This document shows positions 1 through 8,830 of a stretch of 64,000 nt of DNA, piece after piece (positions within the stretch are counted from its first letter, which is position 1; every line of letters starts with the position of its first letter). The stretch is from NCBI RefSeq assembly GCF_029016285.1, contig NZ_CP091975.1, positions 1,922,001-1,986,000 of the forward strand, read 5' to 3'. This DNA comes from Vibrio sp. DW001 (lineage in GTDB: Bacteria > Pseudomonadota > Gammaproteobacteria > Enterobacterales > Vibrionaceae). The notes beneath the pieces are model-generated. The model worked only from the letters and a program-made list of their open reading frames with translations, was not told where the DNA came from and did no database searches. Position numbers and translations under genes: made by a program.

Positions 1-458
1 GGTTTATTCGTGTTGACGCGGATGAACTCACTTACCCTGCTCACGTCATCTTGCGTTATGAAATTGAAAGAGATCTTATGAACGGCAAGATCTCGTATAC
101 AGACATACCAGAACTTTGGGACCATAAAATGAATGCCTATCTTGGTTTGTCTACTCAAGGTCATTTCAAAGATGGTTGTATGCAGGATATTCATTGGACC
201 GATGGGGCCTTCGGGTACTTCCCTAGCTATACGCTAGGCGCTATGTACGCGGCTCAATTTATGGCTTCGATGAGGAAAACTGTAGACGTAGATTCTGTGA
301 TTCAAAGCGGCGACCTCTCCCCTATTTTCTCTTGGTTATCGGAGAACATTTGGAGCAAAGGAAGCTTGCTAACGACCGATGAATTGGTTAAGGCAGCGAC
401 TGGTGAGACGTTGAATGCTGACCATTTTCAGGCGCATTTGAGAAGTCGTTATCTTTAA
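1..458 (+). CDS. M32 (Taq-type) metallocarboxypeptidase, C-terminal part
   Basis: The gene enters from the left edge; the reading frame begins at base 3 and about 151 residues are visible. It carries two of the diagnostic M32 family motifs, IRxxAD (IRVDAD near the edge) and GxxQDxHW (GCMQDIHW), followed by the conserved GYFPSYTLGAMYAAQF stretch. The HExxH zinc site must lie upstream of the window. The family consists of cytoplasmic zinc carboxypeptidases that trim residues from peptide C-termini. The first in-window start-like codon (TTG at 51) is inside the protein and is not a real start. A hairpin terminator follows at about 474. Degenerate copies of this gene end recur at 9.0, 10.8 and 14.8 kb. 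Confidence 0.9.
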   Translation, partial: FIRVDADELTYPAHVILRYEIERDLMNGKISYTDIPELWDHKMNAYLGLSTQGHFKDGCMQDIHWTDGAFGYFPSYTLGAMYAAQFMASMRKTVDVDSVIQSGDLSPIFSWLSENIWSKGSLLTTDELVKAATGETLNADHFQAHLRSRYL

Positions 459-473
459 TGAAGTAACCTTAGA

Positions 474-508
474 AAGGCTGATCGTTTTTGACTCAGCCGT
501 TCTATTTA
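474..508 (+). terminator. Rho-independent terminator after the M32 gene
   Basis: The stem GGCTGA (477-482) pairs with TCAGCC (493-498), followed by a moderately T-rich tract. The same GGCTGA/TCAGCC-type hairpin sits after the decayed gene-end copies at 9.3 and 10.96 kb, in weaker form at 14.9 kb, and also at 2.72 kb. Confidence 0.6.
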
Positions 509-645
509 AACACTCAATCATTACAGAGAGTTCTTTACGATATAAGTACCAGTCAAGGTAATGTTTTCGATAACTATTGGACATAACCGTTGTCTTGTTA
601 TCTACATTGTTAGGGTAGCTTTAGGTAAAGATTTCGAACCCTATT

Positions 646-1302
646 TTATATACACTGCGGTTGTGGTGCTTTCTTTGCGACAACAAAATAGCTAGACGCC
701 TCTTTGTATACTTCTTCAGCGACTACTTTTTGAAAATCCCCGTTTTTTATTAGATAGTCCAAATCAGAACTTTTATATCTTCTTATCGTTATTGGGATTA
801 TTCCGAGTTTTGATAAGATTCTAACAAGATAAATTTGCATGTTAACTACAAAGGACTTTCTCCCATCCAAGCAAGGTGTGGCAGAGATAAATAGTCCACC
901 AGGTTTTATTAATTCGTATATTCTTCGAATAACATCGTTAGGATTATCTATGGTATGTAACATATTGAATGCTAGGATTACATCAAATGATTCATTCCTG
1001 AACTGTTTATCAAAAATAGTAGTCTGATCAAAGCTAATATTTTCGATCCTGCTACTAGCCGCTTTAATTTTCGCCGACTCAATCATTTCGGATAATATAT
1101 CTATCGCATGGATTTCTTTGACGTGACTAGCTAGCTCACAGGCTTTTGTACCAGTTCCACATCCGTAATCCAAAACAACATTGTTAATATCTAAGTGTTT
1201 TTTAGTATTTTCTCTTGTCTTATTATGAATATATTTAAAACGATCTTCAGATTTATCGTAGTTTTTTGAAGCTTTATCCCAAAAACTTTTTGTTTTATTC
1301 AT
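646..1302 (-). CDS. Class I SAM-dependent methyltransferase
   Basis: The protein of about 218 residues has the SAM-binding motif I VLDYGCGTG, the acidic motif II end HAIDIL, the post-motif FDVILAFNMLHTI and the late motif LIKPGGLFIS. This is the layout of a UbiE/Tam-type Rossmann methyltransferase, probably acting on a small molecule. The start at 1302 (MNKTKSFWDK) is chosen because an AAGGTG ribosome site lies just upstream; a longer frame begins at 1326. No partner gene is nearby: it stands alone between the carboxypeptidase end and a disrupted LysR gene on the opposite strand. The substrate cannot be told from sequence. Confidence 0.8.
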   Translation of the reverse strand: MNKTKSFWDKASKNYDKSEDRFKYIHNKTRENTKKHLDINNVVLDYGCGTGTKACELASHVKEIHAIDILSEMIESAKIKAASSRIENISFDQTTIFDKQFRNESFDVILAFNMLHTIDNPNDVIRRIYELIKPGGLFISATPCLDGRKSFVVNMQIYLVRILSKLGIIPITIRRYKSSDLDYLIKNGDFQKVVAEEVYKEASSYFVVAKKAPQPQCI

Positions 1303-1427
1303 AGCTTGCACCTTACCAATATCCATGAGTTATAAGCCCACGTGTTTATGTGAAATCTTGATGGTTTGTAATAAAACATTATAGATATTGTATCAATGCC
1401 ATTATGAATAGATACGAACAAAAATGC

Positions 1428-1532
1428 ATGAATGGTATTCACATGAGAATAGACTGGAAAGCTATAGACTTTGATTGGAATCACGCTAGAGCCGTTCTGG
1501 TTACTGCTGAATTAGGTGTAACCCCCCCTTAA
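1428..1532 (+). pseudogene. LysR-type regulator, N-terminal stub cut by an IS
   Basis: Reading from 1428 or 1443 gives a typical LysR N-terminus (DFDWNHARAVLVTAELG), the start of the winged-helix DNA-binding domain. The frame runs into the IS3-family end at about 1514-1517 and stops at 1532 inside it. No continuation of the regulator appears on the far side of the element (2701 onward), so more than a simple insertion happened: the rest of the gene was deleted. It is divergent from the methyltransferase gene, which may have been its target. Confidence 0.7.
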
Positions 1533-2390
1533 TTAATAGCACTCGAAATTAGGGCCTTCCTTTCGTTGTGATTTAGCCAAATACTCCCATGACGTAAGGT
1601 CTGCCAGTGAGTCATGTGGCCGCTCATGGTTATACTCTTTTACCCAGGTTTCGGTTAATTCACGAACTTCATTCAGCGTCTTAAACACGTACATATTCAG
1701 AATGGCATCACGATAGGTTCGATTAAAACGCTTAATATAAGAATTCTGAGTGGGCTTTCCTGATTTGATAAACTCCAGCTCAATCTGATTGTTTTCCGCC
1801 CATTCAGCCAGTTTTAACGAGATAAATTCAAGCCCGTTATCCATTCTTATCTTTTGTGGATACCCACGCCATGCGACAACTCGATCAAGCACGCGAAGTA
1901 TACGAACCGTTGGTAAACTCAAGTCAATTTCTACTGCTAATGCTTCACGATTAAAATCATCTAAAAGGTTAAACGTACGAAAACGTGTTCCACACTGTAA
2001 AGAGTCGCTCATAAAATCCATAGACCAACATTGATTCGCATGGTCTGGCACGCACAGTAGCATAGGGTGACAAGTAGGAAGCCGCTTCTTACCACGTCGT
2101 CGTATATTCAGGTTTAACAAACGATATACGCGATGGACTCGCTTATGGTTCTATTTGTAATCCCATCGTTTTAGAGTCTTAAATAACTTACTAAATCCGT
2201 ATGCTGGATAGCGTTCAACCGCTTTTTGAAGCGCATCAATGACCTCATCGTCTCGATGTAGATCTGGCTGGTATCGATAAACTGAATCGCTAATGCCAAC
2301 AACTCGGCACGCTCTGCGTTGGCCGACGTTATATTTGTGTTTCACATAATCAACCAACTCACGGCGAACCGATGGCTTTACAGCTTTTTT
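1533..2390 (-). pseudogene. IS3-family transposase OrfB with internal stop
   Basis: Two same-frame pieces (2151-2390 and 1533-2120) make up the DDE integrase: the HTH_21-like N-terminus (RRELVDYVKHKYNVGQRRACRVVGIS spans the frameshift entry), then WSMDFMSD with the first catalytic D, RMDNGLEF with the second, and a conserved C-terminal QNSYIKRFNRTYR region. They are separated by an amber TAG at about 2154 where a tryptophan codon would be expected (KRWDYK then NHKRVHRVYRLL). A single point mutation explains the break. The usual catalytic E position reads Y in QNSYIKRFN (typically QNAFIERFN), suggesting further decay. Confidence 0.75.
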
Positions 2391-2647
2391 TCAATAACGT
2401 CTTTAAGGATGGAGTGATCCAGACTTAAATCTGCATACATCTGTTTTAATCGACGGTTCTCTTCTTCAAGCTCTTTCAATCGCTTAATATCAGAGCTATC
2501 CATGCCGCCGTATTTAGACTTCCAGCTATAATACGTTCCATCGGAAATACCGTATTCACGACAAACATCCGATACTTTTCGACCTGCTTCAACTTCCATC
2601 AAAATCTTAACGATCTGCGATTTTGTATAGCGTGACTTTTTCATCAT
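2378..2647 (-). CDS. IS3-family transposase OrfA
   Basis: This 89-residue protein has an N-terminal helix-turn-helix (KSRYTKSQIVKILMEVEAG, then DVCREYGISDGTYYSWKSKYGG) and a leucine-zipper-like C-terminus (LKELEEENRRLKQMYADLSL), the standard OrfA layout. Near its end the minus strand reads A-AAA-AAG (2384-2390), a canonical slippery heptamer for the -1 frameshift that would fuse OrfA to OrfB. OrfA itself looks intact, but OrfB carries a nonsense codon, so the element is probably unable to move on its own. Confidence 0.85.
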   Translation of the reverse strand: MMKKSRYTKSQIVKILMEVEAGRKVSDVCREYGISDGTYYSWKSKYGGMDSSDIKRLKELEEENRRLKQMYADLSLDHSILKDVIEKKL

Positions 2648-2722
2648 CGTTCTCCGTTTTACTTAGTTTAAACGGAAGAACTCTAAATCGGAATACACCT
2701 ATTTTAGGGGAATAAATCGATA

Positions 2723-2756
2723 GAGGCTGATCAGTTTATTGATTCAGCCCTTTTAA
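2723..2756 (+). terminator. Hairpin terminator, apparently left from a deleted module
   Basis: GGCTGA (2725-2730) pairs with TCAGCC (2744-2749), followed by CTTTTAAA. It resembles the terminator that follows the carboxypeptidase gene ends, but no gene end precedes it: only the IS3 end lies upstream. It may be the last trace of a module removed together with most of the LysR gene. Confidence 0.5.
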
Positions 2757-2892
2757 ATCACATTTTCAAAACATATTTGGCTGATTTAAAGACAATCCCC
2801 CTAGTTGATCTTCACAATCGCTTTAGGATCAAACAGGTACAATCAAACTAAAATCATTCCTAGTTTGTCATTCCTAGTTGCTAGCATGAATC

Positions 2893-2932
2893 TGGACAAT
2901 TATGTGTCAGTCACCTTGCTAATTTAGCAAAA
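2893..2932 (+). repeat. Dispersed repeat of about 40 bp, copy 1
   Basis: Shares the core TGTGTCAGTC and a downstream CTAATTTAG-like stretch with copies at 48036-48070 and 51841-51880. All three are intergenic. It may be a solo terminal repeat of a lost element. Confidence 0.45.
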
Positions 2933-3055
2933 TGTAAATGGGTACAAACGGTAGTAAACAGTTAATCTTTTAAGCCTCTTGTGCTAATGGTGCTATCAAA
3001 AATAATTTTTCACCCCTCAACTACAAAAAACATTCACATTTTCACAAATAATATT

Positions 3056-3075
3056 CGATGGATCTAATCCATCGG
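3056..3075. promoter_or_regulatory. Palindromic operator, LysR-box type, upstream of the serine hydrolase
   Basis: CGATGGAT-CTA-ATCCATCG is an 8-bp perfect inverted repeat with a 3-nt centre and contains a T-N11-A core, the signature of LysR-protein sites. It ends 115 bp before the start codon at 3190. A near-identical site lies 124 bp upstream of the M20 peptidase start, and a half-site lies about 95 bp upstream of the outer-membrane protein start. Confidence 0.65.
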
Positions 3076-3189
3076 AAGAGATTAAGAGTTGTCTGGTATC
3101 CCTCGTATTATATTTGCAATTAAGAAGACCACAGCGGTGTCGTTTTCTACACGCTGTTTATTCCGCACTTATATATCAACAGGACAAAC

Positions 3190-4476
3190 ATGATGAAAAA
3201 ATTAGTCGCTTTATCAATAACAACAGCTCTATCTGCAGGAGCTGTGTTTGCTAATGAAATCGTAAATGACACAGTAACAAATAAAGACGTATACAATACT
3301 CATGAATTTTTCTTACAAAAAGGAAACCGCGTAAAATTGCAATTTCCAATTAAGCAATCGAAATTTGCTTGGCAAAACCTAAGCCGTTTTTACCCTACTG
3401 CTCAAGTTGAGCGCGATGGACCTGTTTATCAATTTCCATATAAGATCAACAATAAGATTGGTGAGATTGAAGCGACTATCCATGGAAAAACTAAAACATT
3501 AAACGGCCACTTAGATTCTTATCCCGTTGATGCATTTCTCGTAGTAAAGAATGGTGAGATTATCTTTGAACGTTACAATACGATGAGCAAAACTGACAAG
3601 CATAATTGGTTCTCAAATTCTAAAATCACAGCAGGCATCGAGCTAGCCAAATTGGTAAGTGAGGGGAAAGTTAACCCTAATGATCCTATATCCCAATACA
3701 TCCCAGAATTAAAGGGCTCCGATTGGGATAACGTATCAGTCATCGATACTGCGAACATGGCGACTGGTTTAAACGCGACTGAGCATGATGAACCAGAGGC
3801 TGATTCACGAACAAACCCCAAGCAAACTTGGTTTAAATGGGCAGTTTCCATTGGTGTATTTGAAGGTGATGTTAACCAATCTCCACTAGAAGTTTTAGCG
3901 GAGATGAGACGAAAAGCTCCGGGTGGTGAAACGTTCGAATATAACTCTATCAATACGTTCGTGATTTCTCGACTTGTTGAAAACGTACGTGGCCTACCGA
4001 TGAATCAGATAATTAGTCGAGATATGTGGCAGAAAATGGGCGCAAACAATGACGCATACACGGTTGTCTCTCCGCAGGGAGGATATCCATTGATGTTCTT
4101 TTCAATGAATACAACGATTGAAGATATGACAAAATTCGGTATGTTGTTCACTCCTTCTGCGGAAAAATTAGGTAATGGTGGCATAAGCAACAAAGTAATA
4201 AAGTTAATCCAAAATTCTGGTGACCCAGAAGCTTACGGTGGAGGTTATGTAGGTAAGATGATGGAAAACTCTTTTTACAACGACACAAACATCAAGAATG
4301 GGTATCAATTTGATGCAATCTTTGAGGATGGCGACCTATTCAAGGCAGGTGTTGGCGGGCAAGGTGTTTACATTTCGCCAGATAAAGACTTAGTAATCTC
4401 TTTCTTCTCAACAAGCAACGGTAAAAACCAAGAAGAAACTTATGCCCGTGAGATAGCAAAATATTTCAATAATTAG
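3190..4476 (+). CDS. Secreted serine hydrolase, beta-lactamase / NylB-like
   Basis: A 428-residue protein with a cleavable signal peptide (MMKKLVALSITTALSAGAVFA, cut near residue 21). It has the penicillin-binding-type SxxK motif as S142-N-S-K145, a candidate tyrosine motif Y251-N-S after GGETFE, and a late GVGGQGVYISP segment. This is the layout of class-C beta-lactamase-fold hydrolases such as 6-aminohexanoate-dimer hydrolase; the family covers esterases, amidases and peptidases, so beta-lactam resistance should not be assumed. Located in the periplasm or outside. A second ATG follows at 3193. It has its own palindromic operator upstream and a strong terminator downstream, so it is probably monocistronic and co-regulated with the outer-membrane protein and M20 peptidase genes. 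Confidence 0.8.
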   Translation: MMKKLVALSITTALSAGAVFANEIVNDTVTNKDVYNTHEFFLQKGNRVKLQFPIKQSKFAWQNLSRFYPTAQVERDGPVYQFPYKINNKIGEIEATIHGKTKTLNGHLDSYPVDAFLVVKNGEIIFERYNTMSKTDKHNWFSNSKITAGIELAKLVSEGKVNPNDPISQYIPELKGSDWDNVSVIDTANMATGLNATEHDEPEADSRTNPKQTWFKWAVSIGVFEGDVNQSPLEVLAEMRRKAPGGETFEYNSINTFVISRLVENVRGLPMNQIISRDMWQKMGANNDAYTVVSPQGGYPLMFFSMNTTIEDMTKFGMLFTPSAEKLGNGGISNKVIKLIQNSGDPEAYGGGYVGKMMENSFYNDTNIKNGYQFDAIFEDGDLFKAGVGGQGVYISPDKDLVISFFSTSNGKNQEETYAREIAKYFNN

Positions 4477-4558
4477 CGATGTAAGATAACCGTTGTCACT
4501 CAACAGCCCGAACTCTGAGTGATCCAGTGGTCGAATTTAACATGTTCTAAACTCTGGT

Positions 4559-4588
4559 AACGTCAGTCAATAGACTGGCGTTTTTTAT
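4559..4588 (+). terminator. Rho-independent terminator after the serine hydrolase
   Basis: ACGTCAGTC and GACTGGCGT form a 9-bp stem (with one G-T pair) around an AATA loop, followed by TTTTTT. Classic form. Confidence 0.85.
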
Positions 4589-5175
4589 GATTAAATAACA
4601 ACAAACTCGTCACCGCCAAACCCTGCTAAAAGATCATGTCCGCATTCACACTGAATAAATTACTTTGCGTCACCCCAGCACAACAAATTGCCTAGGTCAG
4701 GTGCTATGAAGCTATTGACACTTTTCAAAACTATGTCGAGTAATGTTTAAGCCTTTGCAAAGATTAGCTAAGAAGAAGTTGTTGCTGGTATCTGGTACCT
4801 AATTAAATCTATTAGTTGTGTTAATAGCACATATAGCTCGTCAGAGTTATCGTTCATTTCTAAGAAGGTAGCCAAACTCGAAGCTACCAAAGTCGAACTA
4901 TAATACAAAACTAAGCATGACATAAGTTGGCTTTCTCGCTGATGGTTTCGTGGCGCTCTAATTCTGGACCATCAGCGATGTGACAACAGCTATAGCAAAT
5001 GAAGTAGATTGAGATAGATACGCATAGAAGGAATGTAGAGGACATGGCAATGGGATTTAATTTACTTTAGCCGAACATTTAACGGTCAGATGAATCAAAC
5101 GTCAGCGCAGTATCAGAGCCCCATCTGACAAGAAAATGAAGTCACATAAACAATAATAGAGGACCTTGAAATAGC
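4589..5175. other. Intergenic stretch with no recognised gene
   Basis: About 590 bp without a supportable ORF. It contains the 10-bp perfect inverted repeat at 4937-4977 and a smaller one (GGTAGC / GCTACC, near 4867-4888). Confidence 0.6.
4937..4977. repeat. Perfect 10-bp inverted repeat
   Basis: CGCTGATGGT (4937-4946) and ACCATCAGCG (4968-4977) are exact reverse complements separated by 21 nt. No T-run follows, so it does not look like a normal terminator. Function unknown. Confidence 0.6.
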
Positions 5176-5208
5176 AAAAAGGTGAATGTTTCAATTCACC
5201 TTTTCAAA
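5176..5208 (-). terminator. Terminator after the outer-membrane protein gene
   Basis: AAAAGGTGAAT (5177-5187) pairs with ATTCACCTTTT (5194-5204) around a short loop. On the minus strand the stem ends in a T-run, matching the end of the gene at 5236; it could also work in the other direction. Confidence 0.8.
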
Positions 5209-5235
5209 TGTATTATTGCCATTACTTAAATACTA

Positions 5236-5988
5236 TTAGAAGAACACCTTGTATTGGAACCAAGCCACTGTATCGTCGATATCAATGCTTTGATTCGCTG
5301 ACTTCATGCTTCCATAAGTGTTTTCCACCTTAAACTGGCCCCAACGTGTTTTGTCTGCGGAAAAAGGCGTTGCCGCAAGCAGCGTTGTTTTAACTGTGCT
5401 TGTTTCAATATCTCCGTTCATATAAGTAAATTCTGGATAAGCAGCAAAATAAGTACCATCTGCACCCGGCTTCCATACCGCATAAGCCGCAGCCATACCA
5501 CCAATGATACTGTTATCTTGCACGCCAAAAGCGGATGTTGTGTTATATGAGTATTCACCTCCAAGTACAGCAGCACGCCCAAAAAAGGTCAGTGAATCAA
5601 CTGGAGTTTTAAAAATAGCCACTCCACCTGCCGCTGCCGTAGTAAAGCTAGTATTATCGATGATATCCAAAGATGCCGCTACCCGAGGTGTAACTGCATT
5701 ATTTAGGCTGAATACATGGAAATACTGAGCACGGCTATCCTTATACTTACCATCATTGTCCATAGACCCTTCCAAAGTAACCATCGACATTTGACCGTTA
5801 TCATAAGCGTATGATAATGCCCCAGATAACTTAATGTCACCTTGGTTACTGGTCGCCACGTACATGTTGGAACTAGCACGAGTCATATCGGATGGATCGA
5901 CCTCTTTTGCGCCATCGCCAGCAAAAGCGGAAAGAGAAAGAGTAGCAAGTAAAGCAGTCGATAAAGCGGTCATTTTTACGATTGTCAT
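5236..5988 (-). CDS. Exported protein, probable outer-membrane beta-barrel, function unknown
   Basis: A 250-residue protein with a clear signal peptide cut after SLSAFA (about residue 23). The mature part is rich in alternating polar/hydrophobic segments, G/S/T and aromatics, and ends in WFQYKVFF; a C-terminal phenylalanine is the usual Bam recognition signal of outer-membrane barrels. I do not recognise a named family. It is divergent from the LysR gene at 6286 and sits between two secreted hydrolase genes, so a role in uptake of their products is an inference. A palindrome half-site lies about 95 bp upstream. Confidence 0.65.
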   Translation of the reverse strand: MTIVKMTALSTALLATLSLSAFAGDGAKEVDPSDMTRASSNMYVATSNQGDIKLSGALSYAYDNGQMSMVTLEGSMDNDGKYKDSRAQYFHVFSLNNAVTPRVAASLDIIDNTSFTTAAAGGVAIFKTPVDSLTFFGRAAVLGGEYSYNTTSAFGVQDNSIIGGMAAAYAVWKPGADGTYFAAYPEFTYMNGDIETSTVKTTLLAATPFSADKTRWGQFKVENTYGSMKSANQSIDIDDTVAWFQYKVFF

Positions 5989-6077
5989 GATATTTACCTA
6001 GGTGATTTAAGTTAAGTTGCCGTAGCAATGACGTAACTTTACCTAGGGAATTGGTATTCACTAACTCTCTAGCGAAG

Positions 6078-6092
6078 GGCTTAATCCATCAT
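6078..6092. promoter_or_regulatory. Operator half-site upstream of the outer-membrane protein
   Basis: Read on the minus strand this is TGATGGATTAAG, matching one arm of the palindromes at 3056 and 8831. The other arm is degenerate. It lies about 90-105 bp upstream of the start at 5988, the same spacing as the full sites. Confidence 0.4.
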
Positions 6093-6285
6093 GAATACCA
6101 ATATGTAGTCGATCTGGGATGACTTCAGAGCTTTTCGCATGACAACAAAAAATATCTTTAAACAAAGCGATAGAAATACAGAGTTTGAATGTGGTGAGTA
6201 TATAAAAGTAATAGAGGTTGTGTTGGCTAAAAATCGACTCAGTGTTAATATTTTATCATCTTTGATAAAGAACGTTGTCGATAGC

Positions 6286-7185
6286 ATGAATTTTAGCCTA
6301 GAGCAGTTAACCACTTTCGTTGCCGTATATGAACAGCAAGCCTTCAGTAAAGCCGCTATAAAATTAAACAAGCATCGAACGACGATTGGACAAGTGATCA
6401 CTAATTTAGAAGATCAGTTAGCTATCACATTATTTGAAAGACTAAGCCGAACAGTAGAACCAACGGAAGATGCAGTCCTCCTTTATCACTATGCGAAACA
6501 AACATTAGAGCAAGCCAAAACCTTTGATAGATTTGCTTTGAGCCTTTCATATGGAGGGTTAGAGTCGGTCACTATCGCCTATGCCAGTTTTTTACCTCAT
6601 CACGTTGTCTCTAAGATACGTCGACAGTTATATGAAGACTTTCCATCCATGCGAGTTAATTTTCTAGTTAGAACGAAACCAGAAATCAAAGCGGGTATTG
6701 AAGACGGAAGCATACATTTTGGAATTGTAAATATATATGAAAGCAAAGTAATCAATAGCATCGATTTTACCTTTTTAGGAAATATGCCTTTCGTACCATT
6801 TGCTCATATAGGGAGTGACCTGTCTTCTTTGGCTCCCAATCAAACACTCTCGCTAATGAAGTCTTCACGCCAATTTGTGCTCAAGTCTTTAGTTGATGAC
6901 AAAATGACGGAAAAAGTCATTCTTTCTTCTCAACATGAGTTTGTCGATCAATTGGCTGTGATTATTAAGCTTATTCAAGAAGACTTCGGCTGGGCGCTAT
7001 TGCCAAAATCGATTACCGAGTCTGAATATGTGACTGACAATTTGGTGGCCATAAAATGTGACCAAATAAAACAAGAAATAATGGTTCCTATATCCCTTTG
7101 GTGCCCCCATTCAAAACAAATTGCCCAGGTTAAAGAATCCATCCTTAAGGTTGCAGATTATTACATAAACAAATCTGAGTACTGA
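6286..7185 (+). CDS. LysR-type transcriptional regulator
   Basis: A 299-residue protein starting MNFSLEQLTTFVAVYEQQAF. The N-terminal winged helix-turn-helix (AFSKAAIKLNKHRTTIGQVI) is followed by a type-2 periplasmic-binding-protein-like effector domain. The long open frame reaches back to 6139, but 6286 is where homology to the family begins. It is divergent from the outer-membrane protein gene and convergent with the M20 peptidase gene, with a shared terminator between. It is the obvious candidate to bind the palindromes upstream of the three secreted-protein genes. The effector is unknown, but a peptide or amide product of those enzymes would be logical. Confidence 0.85.
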   Translation: MNFSLEQLTTFVAVYEQQAFSKAAIKLNKHRTTIGQVITNLEDQLAITLFERLSRTVEPTEDAVLLYHYAKQTLEQAKTFDRFALSLSYGGLESVTIAYASFLPHHVVSKIRRQLYEDFPSMRVNFLVRTKPEIKAGIEDGSIHFGIVNIYESKVINSIDFTFLGNMPFVPFAHIGSDLSSLAPNQTLSLMKSSRQFVLKSLVDDKMTEKVILSSQHEFVDQLAVIIKLIQEDFGWALLPKSITESEYVTDNLVAIKCDQIKQEIMVPISLWCPHSKQIAQVKESILKVADYYINKSEY

Positions 7186-7195
7186 AAGTCCAGAC

Positions 7196-7222
7196 AAAAA
7201 GGACTCAAATGAGCCCTTTTTG
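7196..7222. terminator. Bidirectional terminator between LysR and M20 genes
   Basis: AAAAAGGACTC and GAGCCCTTTTT form a stem with one mismatch around AAAT. It has a T-run on one side and an A-run on the other, and serves the convergent genes ending at 7185 and 7253. Confidence 0.8.
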
Positions 7223-7252
7223 TTCAATCATATTCCTATACACAGATTAAAA

Positions 7253-8707
7253 TTACATTTCTTGCATGTTATTCAGTAAGTTATGGAAAAACTGGATTGA
7301 ATTCGCGTATTCATCAATGAGAACTCGTTCATTCACACCATGCCAGCGAGCAGCATCCGCAGCGGATTCAACTCGAACCGCGGTGAAACGATACACATTA
7401 TTGACCATGTCTGTTGCCGCAAACCATTTTGCATCAGCACCACCAATGACCAAATAAGGCACAACCGCTAGATCATCTTGTTCATTCCATGTTTGATGGA
7501 TAGTTTTTTCAATCATTTGATATTCTGCTCCAGTTCCTGCAATAGGAGATGGATTAATAGACGCTGGATTATCTGTGATGGTCACACGCTCATCATTAAT
7601 GACATTACTCACATATTCAGTCACTGACTCAATACTGTCTCCTTGAAGGATACGGAAGTTAACTAAGGCATCCGCACTTGGAGCCATAACGTTTTCCTTA
7701 ACTCCACCATCAACAACCGTGACCGCAGTAGTCGTATGGATCATTGCTCTAGTGATCGGATTAGAATATAAATATTCCAACAGTGAATCGTCATCTTTCA
7801 ATACTTTTCGTTGTTCCTCCGTCATATGTGGTGCCATCGCCTTAAATTGCTCTCGTACTGAATCCGTTAGCGAAACGGGGAATGGGTTAGATTCTAACTT
7901 AGCAATAGCGTTCGATAAAATACCTATATTTGATTCTTCCGGAGGCATAGCAGAGTGACCACCAGGTCCTTCAACTTTAAGCTCTAGAGTCAGGTAACCT
8001 TTTTCAGCAATACCAAGTAAAGCGGCAGGTTTATCAAACCCAGGGAAAATACCGGCCGTAACCGGTAACCCTTCATCAACAACCAAAGCGACTTCATTGA
8101 TACCTCGCTCTTGCAGCACTTCTACAATGTGCTTAGTTCCTTCAGGTCCCCCGACTTCTTCATCTTGACCGAAAGAGAGATAAATTGTGCGCTCTGGTCG
8201 GAAGCCTTCCGCAAGTTGCATTTCAATCGCTTCCATAATGGCATGTATCATTATTTTGTCATCTAAAGAGCCGCGCCCCCAGATATATTTATCATCTATA
8301 TGTCCGGAGTAAGCATCATACTCCCAGTCTTTTTCTGTTCCGGGAACAACAGGCACTACATCTTGATGTCCCATCAATACAATAAGGGGTAATTCTTTAT
8401 TTTGGCCTTCCCAAGTATAAAGCAGGCTATATTCTCGACCAGCACCAAGCACTTCTTTTTTGAGCGTTTTATGCAACAAAGGATAAGTCTTTTCTAAGTA
8501 GGCATGGTAACCAGTAAATGCCTCTGAATCGAAATCGGAACGATCTTGGTTAGAAATAGTTGGGTACTGGATACCTACTGATAATCTTTGCGCGGCTTCT
8601 AATGCATTAATATGACCTTCAGTTCCTTGTGCCATCGCAGATGGTGCGAACAAAGACGAACCGAGTAAAGCAATTTTACACAAAGTGGCTATTTTTTTAG
8701 GGAACAT
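7253..8707 (-). CDS. Secreted M20-family metallopeptidase (carboxypeptidase S-like)
   Basis: A 484-residue protein with a signal peptide ending PSAMA (about residue 26). It has the two-zinc M20 site: GHQDVVP (H114, D116), GRGSLDDK (bridging D149 or D150), the catalytic/metal pair DEEVGG (E183, E184), and the dimerisation-domain start GPGGHSAMPP. Length and motif spacing fit the M20A carboxypeptidase S/Gly-X group, which releases C-terminal residues from short peptides or hydrolyses N-acyl amino acids. The export signal places it in the periplasm. A palindrome lies 124 bp upstream, shared with the serine hydrolase gene. Confidence 0.85.
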   Translation of the reverse strand: MFPKKIATLCKIALLGSSLFAPSAMAQGTEGHINALEAAQRLSVGIQYPTISNQDRSDFDSEAFTGYHAYLEKTYPLLHKTLKKEVLGAGREYSLLYTWEGQNKELPLIVLMGHQDVVPVVPGTEKDWEYDAYSGHIDDKYIWGRGSLDDKIMIHAIMEAIEMQLAEGFRPERTIYLSFGQDEEVGGPEGTKHIVEVLQERGINEVALVVDEGLPVTAGIFPGFDKPAALLGIAEKGYLTLELKVEGPGGHSAMPPEESNIGILSNAIAKLESNPFPVSLTDSVREQFKAMAPHMTEEQRKVLKDDDSLLEYLYSNPITRAMIHTTTAVTVVDGGVKENVMAPSADALVNFRILQGDSIESVTEYVSNVINDERVTITDNPASINPSPIAGTGAEYQMIEKTIHQTWNEQDDLAVVPYLVIGGADAKWFAATDMVNNVYRFTAVRVESAADAARWHGVNERVLIDEYANSIQFFHNLLNNMQEM

Positions 8708-8830
8708 GATTAAATCCTATTTTTGCTAAATTAAGTGCCCCATTTATTTCAATGAAGTCACGATATGAGTATTAATGTCGTGTTGATGACAGCAAGAATA
8801 GGCGCTTTTTTTAGATCGGTGTAATACCCT

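Larger units (their letters stand above)
1514..2700 (-). mobile_element. IS3-family insertion sequence (about 1.19 kb)
   Basis: Both outer ends begin AGGTGTA when read inward (1514 onward, and 2700 on the other strand), giving short imperfect terminal repeats. Inside are orfA (2378-2647) and a DDE-type orfB on the minus strand. No matching target duplication is evident at the flanks, which fits a later deletion on one side. Length is within the usual 1.2-1.5 kb range of the family. Confidence 0.8.
2757..3189. other. Non-coding leader upstream of the serine hydrolase gene
   Basis: No convincing gene. It contains one copy of a dispersed repeat of about 40 bp (2893-2932, also at 48.04 and 51.84 kb) and the palindromic operator at 3056-3075. 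A ribosome site AGGA lies just before the start at 3190. Confidence 0.6.

Noticed and set aside
3190..4476. A dedicated beta-lactamase resistance gene
   Set aside because: The SxxK pattern and signal peptide fit the family, but the KTG box region and context favour a general amide/ester hydrolase; resistance is not supported.
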